Below, one piece after another: positions 8,366-17,080 of a stretch of 64,000 nt of DNA. This stretch comes from Saccharothrix sp. NRRL B-16348. Lineage in GTDB: Bacteria; Actinomycetota; Actinomycetes; Mycobacteriales; Pseudonocardiaceae. A model generated the notes under the pieces. It saw only the letters and a list, made by a program, of their open reading frames with translations, was not told where the DNA came from and made no database searches. How positions within the stretch are numbered: the stretch's first letter is position 1; each line of letters begins with the position of its first letter. Position numbers and translations under genes: made by a program. The stretch covers positions 17,027-81,026 of the forward strand of contig NZ_LGED01000248.1 in the NCBI RefSeq assembly GCF_001280085.1, given 5' to 3'.

Positions 8366-10480
8366 TCACCGTCCGAGTTGGACTTTGAGGATGCTTTCGT
8401 TGCTGTTGTTGACGATGCTGTCCTTGTCGCCACGCGTGCTGGTGGTCAGCCACAGGCCGCCGTCGGCCGACGGCTCCACCGTGCGCAGGCGCCCGTACGT
8501 GCCGGTGAGGTACTGCTGGACGTTGGTCAGGCTGTCACCGGAGATCTCGGCCCGGTACAGCCGAGCCCCGCGCAGGCAGGCGATGTAGAGGGCGTCGCCG
8601 ACCACCGCGATGCCGCTGCACGAGGCCTCGGCGACGGGGTAGGTGCGCTTGGGCGCGACGAAGCCGGGTTCGGCGCAGCTGCCGGTCGTGCCCTCGCAGC
8701 TGGGCCAGCCGTAGTTGCCGCCGCGCACGATCAGGTTCGTCTCGTCCATGACGGAGTTGCCGAACTCCTGCTCCCACAGCCGGCCCTGGGAGTCGAAGGC
8801 CAGGCCCTGCGGGTTGCGGTGGCCGTAGCTCCAGACCGGACTGCCGAACGGGTTGTCCGTCGGGACGGTGCCGTCGCGGTTGATGCGCAGCACCTTGCCG
8901 GCGAGGTTCTCCCGGTCCTGGGCCCAGGCGCTGTTCTGGCCGTCGCCGGTGGCGATGTAGAGCTTGCCGTCCGGACCGAACCGCAGTCGGCCGCCGTTGT
9001 GGTACTTGTTGCGCGGGATGCCGGTGAGCAGCACCTGAGGGCTGCCGGTGAGCGCGCCGCCGGTGTAGCGGATGCGCACCACGCGGTTGTCGGTCGTGGT
9101 GGTGTGCATGACGTACAACCACGGGTCGGCGGTGAAGTCCGTGGCCACGGCGATGCCGAGGACCCCGCCCTCGCCGTCGGTCCCCGCCGCGTCCGGCACG
9201 CGCCCGACGACGGTCTTCGCGCCGGTCGCGGGGTCGAGGCGGACGATCTCGAAGGCGTCGCGGCGGCCGAAGAGCACCTGCCCGTCGGGCAGCGTCGTCA
9301 GGCCCCAGGGCAGGTCCGTCTCGGTGGTGACCTTGGTGACCGAGCACAGCGCCGTGGCGCACGAACTGCCCGTGGTGACCGCGACCGCCGTGCTGGGTGC
9401 CGAGCGGTTGGCCTGCGCGTCGCGCGCCCGCACCTGGTACTGGTAGCGGGTTTCGAGGGCCAGGCCGCTGTCGGTGAACGAGGTCGTGGCCGCGCCGCTG
9501 GTCGAGCCGACCACGGCGCCGTCGCGCAGGACCTCGTAGCCGGTGACGCCGACGTTGTCGGTGGCCGGCGACCAGCGCACCGTGACCGTGTTGCCCGACG
9601 CGGTCGCCGTCACGTCGGTGGGGGTGGTGGGCGCCTCGGTGTCGGCCTGGCACTGCGGCACCGTGATGGTGACCGTGGAGCTGGCCTGGGAGACGTTGCC
9701 CGCGGCGTCGCGGGCGTTGACGTACAGGCCCCAGGTGGCGCCCGGCGCGACGGTCAGGTTCGCCGACAGCGCCGTGCCCGGCACCGAGGTCATGAGCTGC
9801 CCGTCGTGGTAGATGTCGTAGAACGCCACCGCGACGTCGTCCGTGGACGCCGACCACGAGAACGTCACCCCGGTGCACGTGAGGTTCGAGGTGCGCGGGT
9901 TGGCCGGCACCGTCGGTGGCGTGGTGTCCGTGGTGAGCCTGAGCAGCTGCCACTGCTGGTGGGTGCCGCCCCGGTCGGTCAGCTGCCCGACCCGGGCGCC
10001 GTCCGCGGTGGAGGAGTCCAGCACGCTCACGGCCTTGGTGCTGGCCCGGTTGAGCAGGCGCACGTAGCCGCCCGCGGAGTCGGCCAGCCGGAACTGCTGG
10101 CCGGTGCGATCGGTGTCGGTGCTCTGCACGAGCCCGGCGCGGTCGGCGGTGGACAGGAAGGTCAGGACTTTGTTGCTGTGCTTCGACTTGACGCGGTAGT
10201 AGCCGCCGCCGGAGTCGACGAACTGCCACTGCTGCCAGGCGCCGTTGTCGCGGGTGCGCTGGGAGATCCGGGCGCCGTCGGCGGTGGAGTGCCCGTACAC
10301 CTCCAGCGCCTTGCCGCTGTTGCGGTTGACCAGCACGTACGACGCGGTGGTGTCCACCGTGGCGGCCGAGGCGACGGGCACCGGCAGCACCACACCGAGC
10401 ACCGACAGCGCCACCACCCACACCGCTCTACGGCGCGAGCGGGGGACCGCACCCTGCCTGGTCGCAAGGGAATCTCGCAT
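8366..10480 (-). CDS. Secreted CBM13-FN3-FN3-glucose/sorbosone dehydrogenase-like protein
   Basis: A 704-residue protein: Sec signal (1-36, ending VPVASAA), ricin/CBM13 domain (about 40-175, with GKALEVYG, QQWQF and AVSVLDSS repeats), two fibronectin III domains (about 180-370), then a PQQ-dependent glucose/sorbosone dehydrogenase propeller (about 380-704). Family motifs are LPWGLTTLPDG, YHNGGRLRFGPDGKLYIATGDG, GHRNPQGLAFD and NYGWPSCEG. This fold oxidises sugars with PQQ; the lectin domain would hold it on polysaccharide, as in AA12-type enzymes. The start has AGAGGAA upstream. The upstream region carries one CebR-type box and two GTTA-type palindromes, so expression is probably substrate-controlled. 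Confidence 0.85.
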   Translation of the reverse strand: MRDSLATRQGAVPRSRRRAVWVVALSVLGVVLPVPVASAATVDTTASYVLVNRNSGKALEVYGHSTADGARISQRTRDNGAWQQWQFVDSGGGYYRVKSKHSNKVLTFLSTADRAGLVQSTDTDRTGQQFRLADSAGGYVRLLNRASTKAVSVLDSSTADGARVGQLTDRGGTHQQWQLLRLTTDTTPPTVPANPRTSNLTCTGVTFSWSASTDDVAVAFYDIYHDGQLMTSVPGTALSANLTVAPGATWGLYVNARDAAGNVSQASSTVTITVPQCQADTEAPTTPTDVTATASGNTVTVRWSPATDNVGVTGYEVLRDGAVVGSTSGAATTSFTDSGLALETRYQYQVRARDAQANRSAPSTAVAVTTGSSCATALCSVTKVTTETDLPWGLTTLPDGQVLFGRRDAFEIVRLDPATGAKTVVGRVPDAAGTDGEGGVLGIAVATDFTADPWLYVMHTTTTDNRVVRIRYTGGALTGSPQVLLTGIPRNKYHNGGRLRFGPDGKLYIATGDGQNSAWAQDRENLAGKVLRINRDGTVPTDNPFGSPVWSYGHRNPQGLAFDSQGRLWEQEFGNSVMDETNLIVRGGNYGWPSCEGTTGSCAEPGFVAPKRTYPVAEASCSGIAVVGDALYIACLRGARLYRAEISGDSLTNVQQYLTGTYGRLRTVEPSADGGLWLTTSTRGDKDSIVNNSNESILKVQLGR

Positions 10481-10514
10481 GGTGTTCCTCTCACGGAATG
10501 CAAGGCGAATCGCC

Positions 10515-10530
10515 TTGTTATCGCTAACAA
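10515..10530. promoter_or_regulatory. LacI-type operator candidate, imperfect palindrome
   Basis: TTGTTA (10515-10520) and TAACAA (10525-10530) arms flank TCGC, 35 bases upstream of the dehydrogenase start. It shares the GTTA-N-CG-N-TAAC core with the perfect palindrome at 10828. LacI-family operators typically have this CG-centred form. Which regulator binds is unknown. Confidence 0.45.
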
Positions 10531-10597
10531 GCTTGAGGCGGAACAATGCTGCGTCGATGGCGGTCGACCTGCACCGAAGTGGTCGGGCGGGGAGTTC

Positions 10598-10690
10598 CTA
10601 AATGCGCCGATCGGCGGTCGCGGAGGAGACCGAGCCGGGTCTGCGGTGGGACGCGAGCGACCTGGAAGTCTTGTGCACACGTAGAGCCAT
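10598..10690 (-). pseudogene. Possible remnant 5' end of a CebR-controlled gene, or leader ORF
   Basis: ATG at 10690 has a perfect GGAGG and a 5' context nearly identical to that of the GH6 cellulase start (TGCTCGCAAGGAGGCGA-x-GCATG in both). The frame stops after 30 codons. The encoded peptide (MALRVHKTSRSLASHRRPG) resembles the n-region of a signal peptide without a hydrophobic core. It lies between a CebR box (10752) and the dehydrogenase gene. Either a truncated cellulase start or a translated leader. Confidence 0.35.
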
Positions 10691-10751
10691 GCTTCGCCTC
10701 CTTGCGAGCAGGGTGCGTGGTGGCTGTCGCCAGGTGCCGGGCCAGCGCTAT

Positions 10752-10765
10752 TGGGAGCGCTCCCA
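10752..10765. promoter_or_regulatory. CebR/CelR-type operator TGGGAGCGCTCCCA
   Basis: A perfect copy of the 14-bp palindrome bound by the LacI-family cellobiose regulators CebR (Streptomyces) and CelR (Thermobifida). It is 272 bases before the dehydrogenase start at 10480 and 62 bases before the ATG at 10690. Confidence 0.85.
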
Positions 10766-10827
10766 AAAGCACCGTAGCGCAACGCGTTTGCCGCCGACAA
10801 GACCATCGGCACGCGTACTCCACGGTA

Positions 10828-10839
10828 GTTAGCGCTAAC
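10828..10839. promoter_or_regulatory. Perfect palindrome GTTAGCGCTAAC, LacI-type operator candidate
   Basis: A 12-bp perfect CG-centred palindrome, 63 bases from the CebR box in the same intergenic region. It differs in sequence from the CebR box, suggesting a second LacI-family input. Confidence 0.5.
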
Positions 10840-10854
10840 AGCGGTCCGCTTTCT

Positions 10855-10882
10855 GATTGGGCTGCCGCGCGGCAGCCCAATC
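10855..10882 (-). terminator. 28-bp perfect hairpin after the alpha/beta hydrolase
   Basis: A 13-bp stem with a 2-base centre (arms begin GATTGGGCTGCC), six bases beyond the hydrolase stop on the minus strand. It separates that gene from the regulatory region of the dehydrogenase. Confidence 0.6.
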
Positions 10883-10888
10883 GAGACG

Positions 10889-11695
10889 TCAGCCGCTCAG
10901 GAAGTCGACCACGGCCGCCCGGAAATCGGGGCTGCCGACCGCGGTGCCGTGGTCGCCCGCCACCACGCGGAGCCGGGCGCCGGTGATGGCCTCGGCGAGG
11001 ACGTGGGGGCGTTGGGCGAGCGGGTCGTCGTCGCCGGCGATCACCAGCGTCCGGGCGGTGATGGCGGCGAGGTCGACGCCGTCCTGGTGCGCGGCGCGGG
11101 CCTGCGCGGCCAGGGAGGGCAGGTCGGCGCCCACCACCTCGGCGGACGCGCGCAGGCCGGCGACCGCGGGCGGCAGGGCGCCCGGGTCGTCGGCGAGGAG
11201 CGCTTCGGCCAGGACGTCGTTGGGCAGCACGCGCGTGTCGACGCCACCCACCTCGACCACCCCCGCGCCGACCCCGCCGACGACCAGGTTCCGCACGCCG
11301 GGCTCCTCGACCGCCGTGAGCAGGGCGATGACGGCGCCCATCGAGTACCCGACGAGGTCGACGGCGGGGACGTCGAGCGCGGCGATGACCGCCCGCAGGT
11401 CGCGGGCCATGCGCGGCTCGCCGTAGCGCGCGGGGTCGGGCGACTTCCCGGACCGGCCGTGACCGCGTGCGTCGACGCCGACGACGCTGCGCCCCGTCGC
11501 GGTGAGCGCCGCCACCGTGCCGTGAACGGCCCACTCGACCATGGTGTCGGCCGTGAAACCGTGCTGCAGCACCACCGGGACGGGGTGCGGGTCGACGCCG
11601 GCGTCCGGTCCCCAGCAGTGGTAGGCGATCTCGGCGCCGTCGTCGACCACGAGAGCGGAGGTCCGCGGCGTACCGGCGGTGGTGGAGTCGACCAT
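10889..11695 (-). CDS. Alpha/beta-fold hydrolase
   Basis: A 268-residue cytoplasmic hydrolase. Oxyanion-hole region LQHGF, nucleophile Ser in GYSMG, acid Asp in AGDDDPLAQ, and catalytic His in AGDHGTAV make a complete triad. DARGHGRSGKS is typical of the esterase/haloperoxidase group. The substrate is unknown. The next gene upstream on the same strand is an NmrA-like protein 77 bases away; they may be co-transcribed. Confidence 0.85.
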   Translation of the reverse strand: MVDSTTAGTPRTSALVVDDGAEIAYHCWGPDAGVDPHPVPVVLQHGFTADTMVEWAVHGTVAALTATGRSVVGVDARGHGRSGKSPDPARYGEPRMARDLRAVIAALDVPAVDLVGYSMGAVIALLTAVEEPGVRNLVVGGVGAGVVEVGGVDTRVLPNDVLAEALLADDPGALPPAVAGLRASAEVVGADLPSLAAQARAAHQDGVDLAAITARTLVIAGDDDPLAQRPHVLAEAITGARLRVVAGDHGTAVGSPDFRAAVVDFLSG

Positions 11696-11772
11696 GAGCT
11701 GCCTCCGCGGGAAGTCCTCGGCGTGGTGAGCGGACGGGTCCGGTGGCGTCGAACGATACGTCGCCTACGCGC

Positions 11773-12630
11773 TCACGATCGTTCGTCCCCGATGAAGTCG
11801 CCGCGGTAGTCCGCGGCCCACTGCGCGTAGGTCCGCCCCGGCCGACCGGTGATCTTCTCGATGGTGTCGGTGACCGGCGCCGGGCGGTCGAGGTGGCGTG
11901 CCCAGTCGTCGAGCAGGACGTCCGCCGGCGCGTGCGGGCCCATCGCCTGCCGGGCCTCCTCCACCGACAGCTCCTCGTACCGCAGCGGTCGCCCGAGCGC
12001 TTCACCCAGCAGCGCGACCTGCTCCGCGTGGGTGAGGGACTGCGGCCCGGTGACGGGGTAGGTCCGGCCGGCGTGCGCGTCGTCGGTGAGCGCCTCGACC
12101 GCGATGGCCGCGAAGTCGGCCGGGTGGATCGGCGCGCCGGCGGCCCGCGCGTGCGGTCCCCGGACCACGTCACCGGCCTTCACCTGCCCCGGCACGTCGA
12201 ACGCCCACTGGAGGGCGTTGGCCGCGGACAGCTCCAGGCGCAGGATCGTCCACTCCAGCCCGGAGTCGCGGAGCTGCTGCTCGATGTCGTGGTGGAAGGC
12301 GGCGACGGCGTGGGGCTGCTCGGCCGCGGTGTCGTCCACCGAGCCCGAGGACTGGAAGACGACGCGCCGCACACCGGCCTCCCGGGCGGCGGCCAGGAAC
12401 GCCGGCGCGAACCCCGGCACGACGGCCAGCAGGAACACCGCGGACACCCCGCGCAGCGCGGTCGCCAGGGTCTCGGGGTCGGCCAGGTCGCCGGCGACGA
12501 TGTCGGTGCCTGCCGGGAGGCCGGTGTTCTCCGGGTCGCGGGTCAGTGCCCGCACCGGGCGGCCGGCGGCGGTCAGCTGCGTGACGATCTCGCGGCCGAC
12601 GGGGGCGGTGGCGGCGGTGACCAGGATCAT
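11773..12630 (-). CDS. NmrA-like NAD(P)-binding protein
   Basis: A 285-residue atypical short-chain dehydrogenase of the NmrA/TMR group. An N-terminal Rossmann motif of the TxxxxxGR type (VTAATAPVGREIV), the segment RALTRDP after the second strand, and FQSSGSV in place of an active-site Tyr-Lys pair are seen. Such proteins sense NADP(H) or act as quinone/NADPH reductases. The start has GAGGAG 7 bases upstream. Confidence 0.82.
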   Translation of the reverse strand: MILVTAATAPVGREIVTQLTAAGRPVRALTRDPENTGLPAGTDIVAGDLADPETLATALRGVSAVFLLAVVPGFAPAFLAAAREAGVRRVVFQSSGSVDDTAAEQPHAVAAFHHDIEQQLRDSGLEWTILRLELSAANALQWAFDVPGQVKAGDVVRGPHARAAGAPIHPADFAAIAVEALTDDAHAGRTYPVTGPQSLTHAEQVALLGEALGRPLRYEELSVEEARQAMGPHAPADVLLDDWARHLDRPAPVTDTIEKITGRPGRTYAQWAADYRGDFIGDERS

Positions 12631-12705
12631 GGTGGTTCTCCTCGGGTGCGAAACGGACTGCTGGGTTCTGTCTTGGACCGGTCGGGCTGGGACCGGTCGG
12701 GGTGG

Positions 12706-12752
12706 GACGCCGGGCGCGACGGCTGTCGCCTGGACGCGTCGCGCCCGGCGTC
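12706..12752 (-). terminator. Hairpin after the SGNH hydrolase gene
   Basis: A 16-bp perfect stem (12706-12721 with 12737-12752) and 15-base loop, 14 bases beyond the stop of the SGNH gene on the minus strand. Confidence 0.55.
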
Positions 12753-12765
12753 GACTCGTGGTCGG

Positions 12766-13989
12766 TCAGAGGGTGGAGAGGTCGATCGCGTCGGCCATCG
12801 CCCGCAACCCGGCGTCGTTCGGGTGCAGCCTGTCGCCGGCGTCGAACTCCGCGCGGAGGGCGGCCGGGTCGGCCGGGTCGGCCAGCACCGCGTCGAAGTC
12901 GACCACCGCGTCGTACTCGCCGCTGGTGCGGATCCAGTGGTTGACCTCGCCGCGGACCTGTTCGCCGCGCGGGCTGTCCAGCATCGAGCCCTTCATCGGC
13001 GTGACGGTGCCGCCGATGATCCGGATGCCGCGGTCGTGGGCCGCGCGGATCAGCTTCCGGTGCGCGTCGATCAACCGGGCGCCGGTGACCTCGGGGTTGA
13101 AGCCGATGTCGTTGAGCGCCTGGGTCACGATGACGCTGCGCACACCCGGCTGGTCGAGGACGTCGCGGTGGAACCGGGCGAGCGCGCTGTCACCGCAGCA
13201 GTCGGAGTCGCCGAGCACCTGGTTGCCCGCGATCCCCGCGTTGAGCACGGCCAGCGGCCTGCGGGACGCGACCAGCCGTTCGGCCAGCTGGTCGGGGTAG
13301 CGGTGGTCGGCGTCCTTCGTGGCGCTGACGCCGTCGGTGATCGAGTCGCCGAACGCGACCACCGCGGAGCGGACCGGGCCGGCCGCGACGTCCACGCCGG
13401 ACAGGTAGTACCAGGAGTGGCTCTCGGCGGTGAACGCCCCGCCGTCGGCGTCGAACCGGTGGTCGCCCTTCGTGCGGTACGTCGTCGCCGTCGCCGCCTC
13501 GTGGAAGGTGGCCGGTCCGGTGGGCGCGGCGAAGTACAGCGTGACGGTCAACCGGTCCAGCGCGGACGTGGGCAGCAGCGTGGCGTCGCTGACCGCGTCC
13601 GCCCCGGCCGGGATCACCGTGGACTGCGAGCGGTCGAACCGCAGCGGACGGGCGGTGTGCGGCCGGATCGACGCGCCGTCACCCGCCTTGGCGACGGTCG
13701 CGCCCGCCAGGCGCAGCGGCGACGTTCCGTAGCGGTTCGACAACCGGATGCGCAGCTGCGTGCCGCCGCCGCTGATCCGCACGACCTGGCGGACCGACTC
13801 GCCGGCGAACCCGTCGAGCGACCAGTTGTCGCCCTGCCAGGTCGCGCCCATCGGGCGCTGCACCGAGGTGGTCCAGGCGCCGGTCCACCGGTGGCCGGTG
13901 TGGGCGGGCGCCGCGGAGGTGGCTGGTGCGATCAGGGCGCCGACGACGCCGGTGGCTGCGAGGAGGAGGCTCAAACCCTTGGTTCCCAT
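12766..13989 (-). CDS. Secreted SGNH/GDSL hydrolase (esterase)
   Basis: A 407-residue protein: Sec signal (1-26, ending ATSAA), an N-terminal beta-sandwich region (about 35-190), then a SGNH hydrolase domain. Block I is AFGDSITDG with the nucleophile Ser, block II NAGIAGNQ, block III TQALNDIG, and block V DRLHPNDAG with the Asp and His. Such proteins deacetylate polysaccharides or hydrolyse lipids; in this region a carbohydrate esterase is plausible. It is divergent from the large LuxR regulator, with direct repeats between them. Confidence 0.85.
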   Translation of the reverse strand: MGTKGLSLLLAATGVVGALIAPATSAAPAHTGHRWTGAWTTSVQRPMGATWQGDNWSLDGFAGESVRQVVRISGGGTQLRIRLSNRYGTSPLRLAGATVAKAGDGASIRPHTARPLRFDRSQSTVIPAGADAVSDATLLPTSALDRLTVTLYFAAPTGPATFHEAATATTYRTKGDHRFDADGGAFTAESHSWYYLSGVDVAAGPVRSAVVAFGDSITDGVSATKDADHRYPDQLAERLVASRRPLAVLNAGIAGNQVLGDSDCCGDSALARFHRDVLDQPGVRSVIVTQALNDIGFNPEVTGARLIDAHRKLIRAAHDRGIRIIGGTVTPMKGSMLDSPRGEQVRGEVNHWIRTSGEYDAVVDFDAVLADPADPAALRAEFDAGDRLHPNDAGLRAMADAIDLSTL

Positions 13990-14051
13990 GCCGACAAATC
14001 TCGTCCGCGCACCCCCTCGGTCACATCGGGAGAACTGTCCTCATCGGCCGG

Positions 14052-14087
14052 TCCGACTCTTTACGACCCCGCCTCCGACTCTTTACG
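14052..14087. repeat. Two 14-bp direct repeats TCCGACTCTTTACG between SGNH hydrolase and LuxR regulator
   Basis: Identical copies at 14052-14065 and 14074-14087, spaced 22 bases start to start (about two helical turns), in the 118-base divergent region. This fits a dimeric regulator or an activator site. Confidence 0.6.
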
Positions 14088-14107
14088 CCGGCGCCGGTGA
14101 TGGCACC

Positions 14108-17050
14108 ATGGCGTCAGTGAACGTGCGTGGAGTCAGTCCGGTCCTCGTCGGTCGCGAGGCCGAGCTGGCCGCGTTGGCCGAGGTCTACGAGGTGGCCGTC
14201 GCCGAGGGTGCGGCCGTCGCCGTCGTGGAGGGCGAGGCGGGCATCGGCAAGTCCCGGCTCGTCGGCGAGTTCACCGCCCGGCTCGGCACGGCCGCCCGGA
14301 ACGTGCGCGGCGAGTGCCTGGAGCTGGGCGCGGACAGCCTGCCGTTCGCGCCGTTCACCGCGGTCGTGCGACGCCTGCGCCGCGAACTCGGCGGCGACCT
14401 GATCCGGGACCTGCTGCCCGCGGGCGGGCTGAGCCTCGCCCGGTGGCTGCCCGAACTCGGCGCGCCCGCGGTCGACCAGGACCCGTTCCAGGGCCGGTCG
14501 CGGCTGTTCGACGAGGTGCTGACGCTGCTGGAGGGCGCCGCGGCGCGGCAGCCGCTGGTCGTCGTGCTGGAAGACCTGCACTGGGCGGATCCGGGCAGCC
14601 GCGACCTGCTGGCCTACCTCGTGCGCAACGTGGAGCAGCCCGGGCTGCTGCTGGTGGGCACCTACCGGTCGAGCGACGTCGGCGAGGCACACCCCCTGCG
14701 CCCGCTGGTGGTCGACATCGCCCGTCGACCCAGGGGCCTCCAGTTCGAGCTGACCCCGCTGGACCGGGCGCAGGTCGGCGCGCAGCTCGCCGCGCTGCTC
14801 GGCCACGAGCCCGACGACGCGCTCGTGACCCGCGTGCACGAGCGCGGCGACGGTAACCCGCTGTTCGTCGAGGCACTGGCCGCCGACCCGGCGAACGCCA
14901 CCCCGGCCCGGCTGCGCGACCTGCTCGCCGCGGCGACCGCGCGGCTGCCGGAGACCGGGCGGACCGTGCTGCGCGCGGCGGCGGTCGTGGGCCACGAAGT
15001 CCGGCACGAACTGCTCGCGCCGGTCTGCGGGCTGCCGGACGAGGAGCTGGAACCGGCGCTGCGCGAGCTGGTCGACCGGCGGCTGCTGGTCGTCCACGAG
15101 GACGGGTACGCCTTCCGGCACGGGCTGCTCCGCGACGTGGTGCTCGGCGGCCTGCTGCCCGGCGAGCGGCGCAGGCTGCACGCCCGCTGCGCCGAGGCGA
15201 TCGTCGGCGACCCGGCGCTGGTCCCGGAAGGGCGGGCCGCCACCGAGCTGGCGGCGCACTGGAACGCCGCCGGCGACCACGCGCGGACCCTGGACGCGTC
15301 CTGGCGCGCCGCGGCGGACGCGTGCCGCGCCTACGCCTACGAACAGCAGCTCCGGCTGCTCGACCGGGTGCTCGACCGCTGGGACGCCGTTCCCGAGCCC
15401 GCCGCCCGGCTGGGTGTGCGCCGCGCCGTCGTGCTGCACCACGCCGCCGGCGCCTGCGTCCACACCGGCGACTTCGAGCGGGGCATCACCCTCGCGACCA
15501 GGGCGTTGGACGAGCTCGATCCCGCGACCGACCCGGAGTGGTCCGCCCGAGTGCTGGCCACCCGCGGTCTGCTGAACCGCCGTGCCGGCCGCGACGGTGA
15601 CGCCGACCTCCGTGCCGCCTTGGGCGTCATGCCGGCCGACGCGCCGCCCGAGCTGCGTGGTCAGGCGCTCGCCATGCTCGCGGTCACGGTCGGACGGCAC
15701 GACCCCGACCAGGGCGAACGGTACGCGGAGGAGGCGCTGGGACTCGGCCGCGAGCACGGGCTGCCCGTCGTCCACGCCACCGCGCTGATCGCGTCCGCGA
15801 GAATCGCGGCGCCGGCCGGTGACCGGGAGCGGGCGCTCGCCCTCTTCCGGGAGGCCGCCACCATCGCGGAGGCCGCCTCCGACCACTACGACGCGCTCAC
15901 CGCCCTGCTCGGCCAGGCGTACCTCCTCATGGGCGCCGGCGACTACGACTCGGCCGCCGTCGTCGCGGCGCAGGCACGTGCGACGGCCCACCGCGTGGGA
16001 CAGGCCCGGTCGCGCGGCGCGGACCTCGCCGGCGTCCTCGCCAGGGCGCTCTGGTTCGTCGGCCGGTGGGCGGAGGCGCGCGTGGTCGTCGAGGACGCGC
16101 TGGCCGACGATCCCCCGGCCATGACGACCGCCGTGCTGATGACCCTGCTGGGCGAGATCCTCCTGGCCCAGGGCGAGGTGGACGCGGCGGCGGACGTCGC
16201 GGCGAGGTCCGCCGCCGACCCGACCGGGCGGGGGATGCCGGTGTTCGTCGCCGCGTTCCGGTGCCGGCTCGCCGTCGCCCGGCGCGACCTCGACGCGGCC
16301 GACCGGCTCCTCGCCGACGCCTTGGCCGACCCCGGTCTGCTCGGCCCGTTCGGCGACCCGTGGACGCTCCTGCGCGCGGGCGCCGGCGTGCGGCGCGCCC
16401 TGCTCGACGCCGCGGGCCGTGACGAGTCGCGGCGGGAGCTGGTCGAGCGGCGCACGGGACAGCTGCGGGACGTGGCGGCGCAGGTGGCCGCCGACGACCC
16501 GGTGGGCGCCGCGCACCGGGCCTCGTTCGACGCCGAGATCGCGGAGGGCGACCCGCGGCTGTGGGCCGCCGCGGTGGCGGCGTGGCGCGGGCGGTCCCAG
16601 CCCTACGAGCTGGCCCAGGCGTTGTTCGGCGCGGCCGAGTCCGCGTTGTCGACGGGCGACCGCACCGCCGCGGAGGCGTCCGTGCGGGAGGCCGCGGCGC
16701 TCGCCGACGACCTCGGCGCCGGCCACCTCCGCCACGAGATCGACCTGCTCGCCGCCCGCGGCCGGATCGACCTGACCCCCGAGCCACCGCCACCGCCGTC
16801 CGCGGCGCCCTTCGACCTGACCGCCCGCGAACTCGACGTGCTGCGGCTGCTGGCCGACGGGCTGACCAACAGCCAGATCGCCACCACGCTCTTCATCTCC
16901 GCCAGCACGGCGGGTGTCCACGTCTCCCGGATCCTGACGAAGCTGGGCGCCGGCCGCCGCACGGAAGCCGCCGCCATCGCCCACCGAGCGGGCCTGTTCC
17001 GCCACGACCAGGCCGACGGCGCCGACCGGAACCCGACCGCCCGCGCGTGA
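14108..17050 (+). CDS. Large ATP-binding LuxR-family regulator (LAL type)
   Basis: A 980-residue cytoplasmic regulator. Walker A GEAGIGKS (residues 42-49), Walker B-like VVVLEDLHWADPGS, an AAA/STAND region to about 330, a TPR-like helical middle, and a C-terminal LuxR HTH (about 905-970: LTARELDVLRLLADGLTNSQIATTL). LAL regulators activate secondary-metabolism or sugar genes on ligand and ATP binding. It is divergent from the SGNH esterase and convergent with the flavoprotein operon. The start at 14108 was chosen because the frame farther upstream runs through the direct repeats; GTG 14117 is an alternative. Confidence 0.88.
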   Translation: MASVNVRGVSPVLVGREAELAALAEVYEVAVAEGAAVAVVEGEAGIGKSRLVGEFTARLGTAARNVRGECLELGADSLPFAPFTAVVRRLRRELGGDLIRDLLPAGGLSLARWLPELGAPAVDQDPFQGRSRLFDEVLTLLEGAAARQPLVVVLEDLHWADPGSRDLLAYLVRNVEQPGLLLVGTYRSSDVGEAHPLRPLVVDIARRPRGLQFELTPLDRAQVGAQLAALLGHEPDDALVTRVHERGDGNPLFVEALAADPANATPARLRDLLAAATARLPETGRTVLRAAAVVGHEVRHELLAPVCGLPDEELEPALRELVDRRLLVVHEDGYAFRHGLLRDVVLGGLLPGERRRLHARCAEAIVGDPALVPEGRAATELAAHWNAAGDHARTLDASWRAAADACRAYAYEQQLRLLDRVLDRWDAVPEPAARLGVRRAVVLHHAAGACVHTGDFERGITLATRALDELDPATDPEWSARVLATRGLLNRRAGRDGDADLRAALGVMPADAPPELRGQALAMLAVTVGRHDPDQGERYAEEALGLGREHGLPVVHATALIASARIAAPAGDRERALALFREAATIAEAASDHYDALTALLGQAYLLMGAGDYDSAAVVAAQARATAHRVGQARSRGADLAGVLARALWFVGRWAEARVVVEDALADDPPAMTTAVLMTLLGEILLAQGEVDAAADVAARSAADPTGRGMPVFVAAFRCRLAVARRDLDAADRLLADALADPGLLGPFGDPWTLLRAGAGVRRALLDAAGRDESRRELVERRTGQLRDVAAQVAADDPVGAAHRASFDAEIAEGDPRLWAAAVAAWRGRSQPYELAQALFGAAESALSTGDRTAAEASVREAAALADDLGAGHLRHEIDLLAARGRIDLTPEPPPPPSAAPFDLTARELDVLRLLADGLTNSQIATTLFISASTAGVHVSRILTKLGAGRRTEAAAIAHRAGLFRHDQADGADRNPTARA

Positions 17051-17080
17051 CGGGAACCGTTCGGCAGCGGCCCGCTCAGG

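Noticed and set aside
10524..12173. 549-codon minus-strand frame covering the regulatory region and hydrolase
   Set aside because: Arg/Pro-rich out-of-frame shadow of the hydrolase and NmrA genes.
14114..17005. 963-codon minus-strand frame opposite the LuxR regulator
   Set aside because: Arg/Gln/Gly-rich antisense frame without domains; the plus frame has Walker A and a LuxR HTH.
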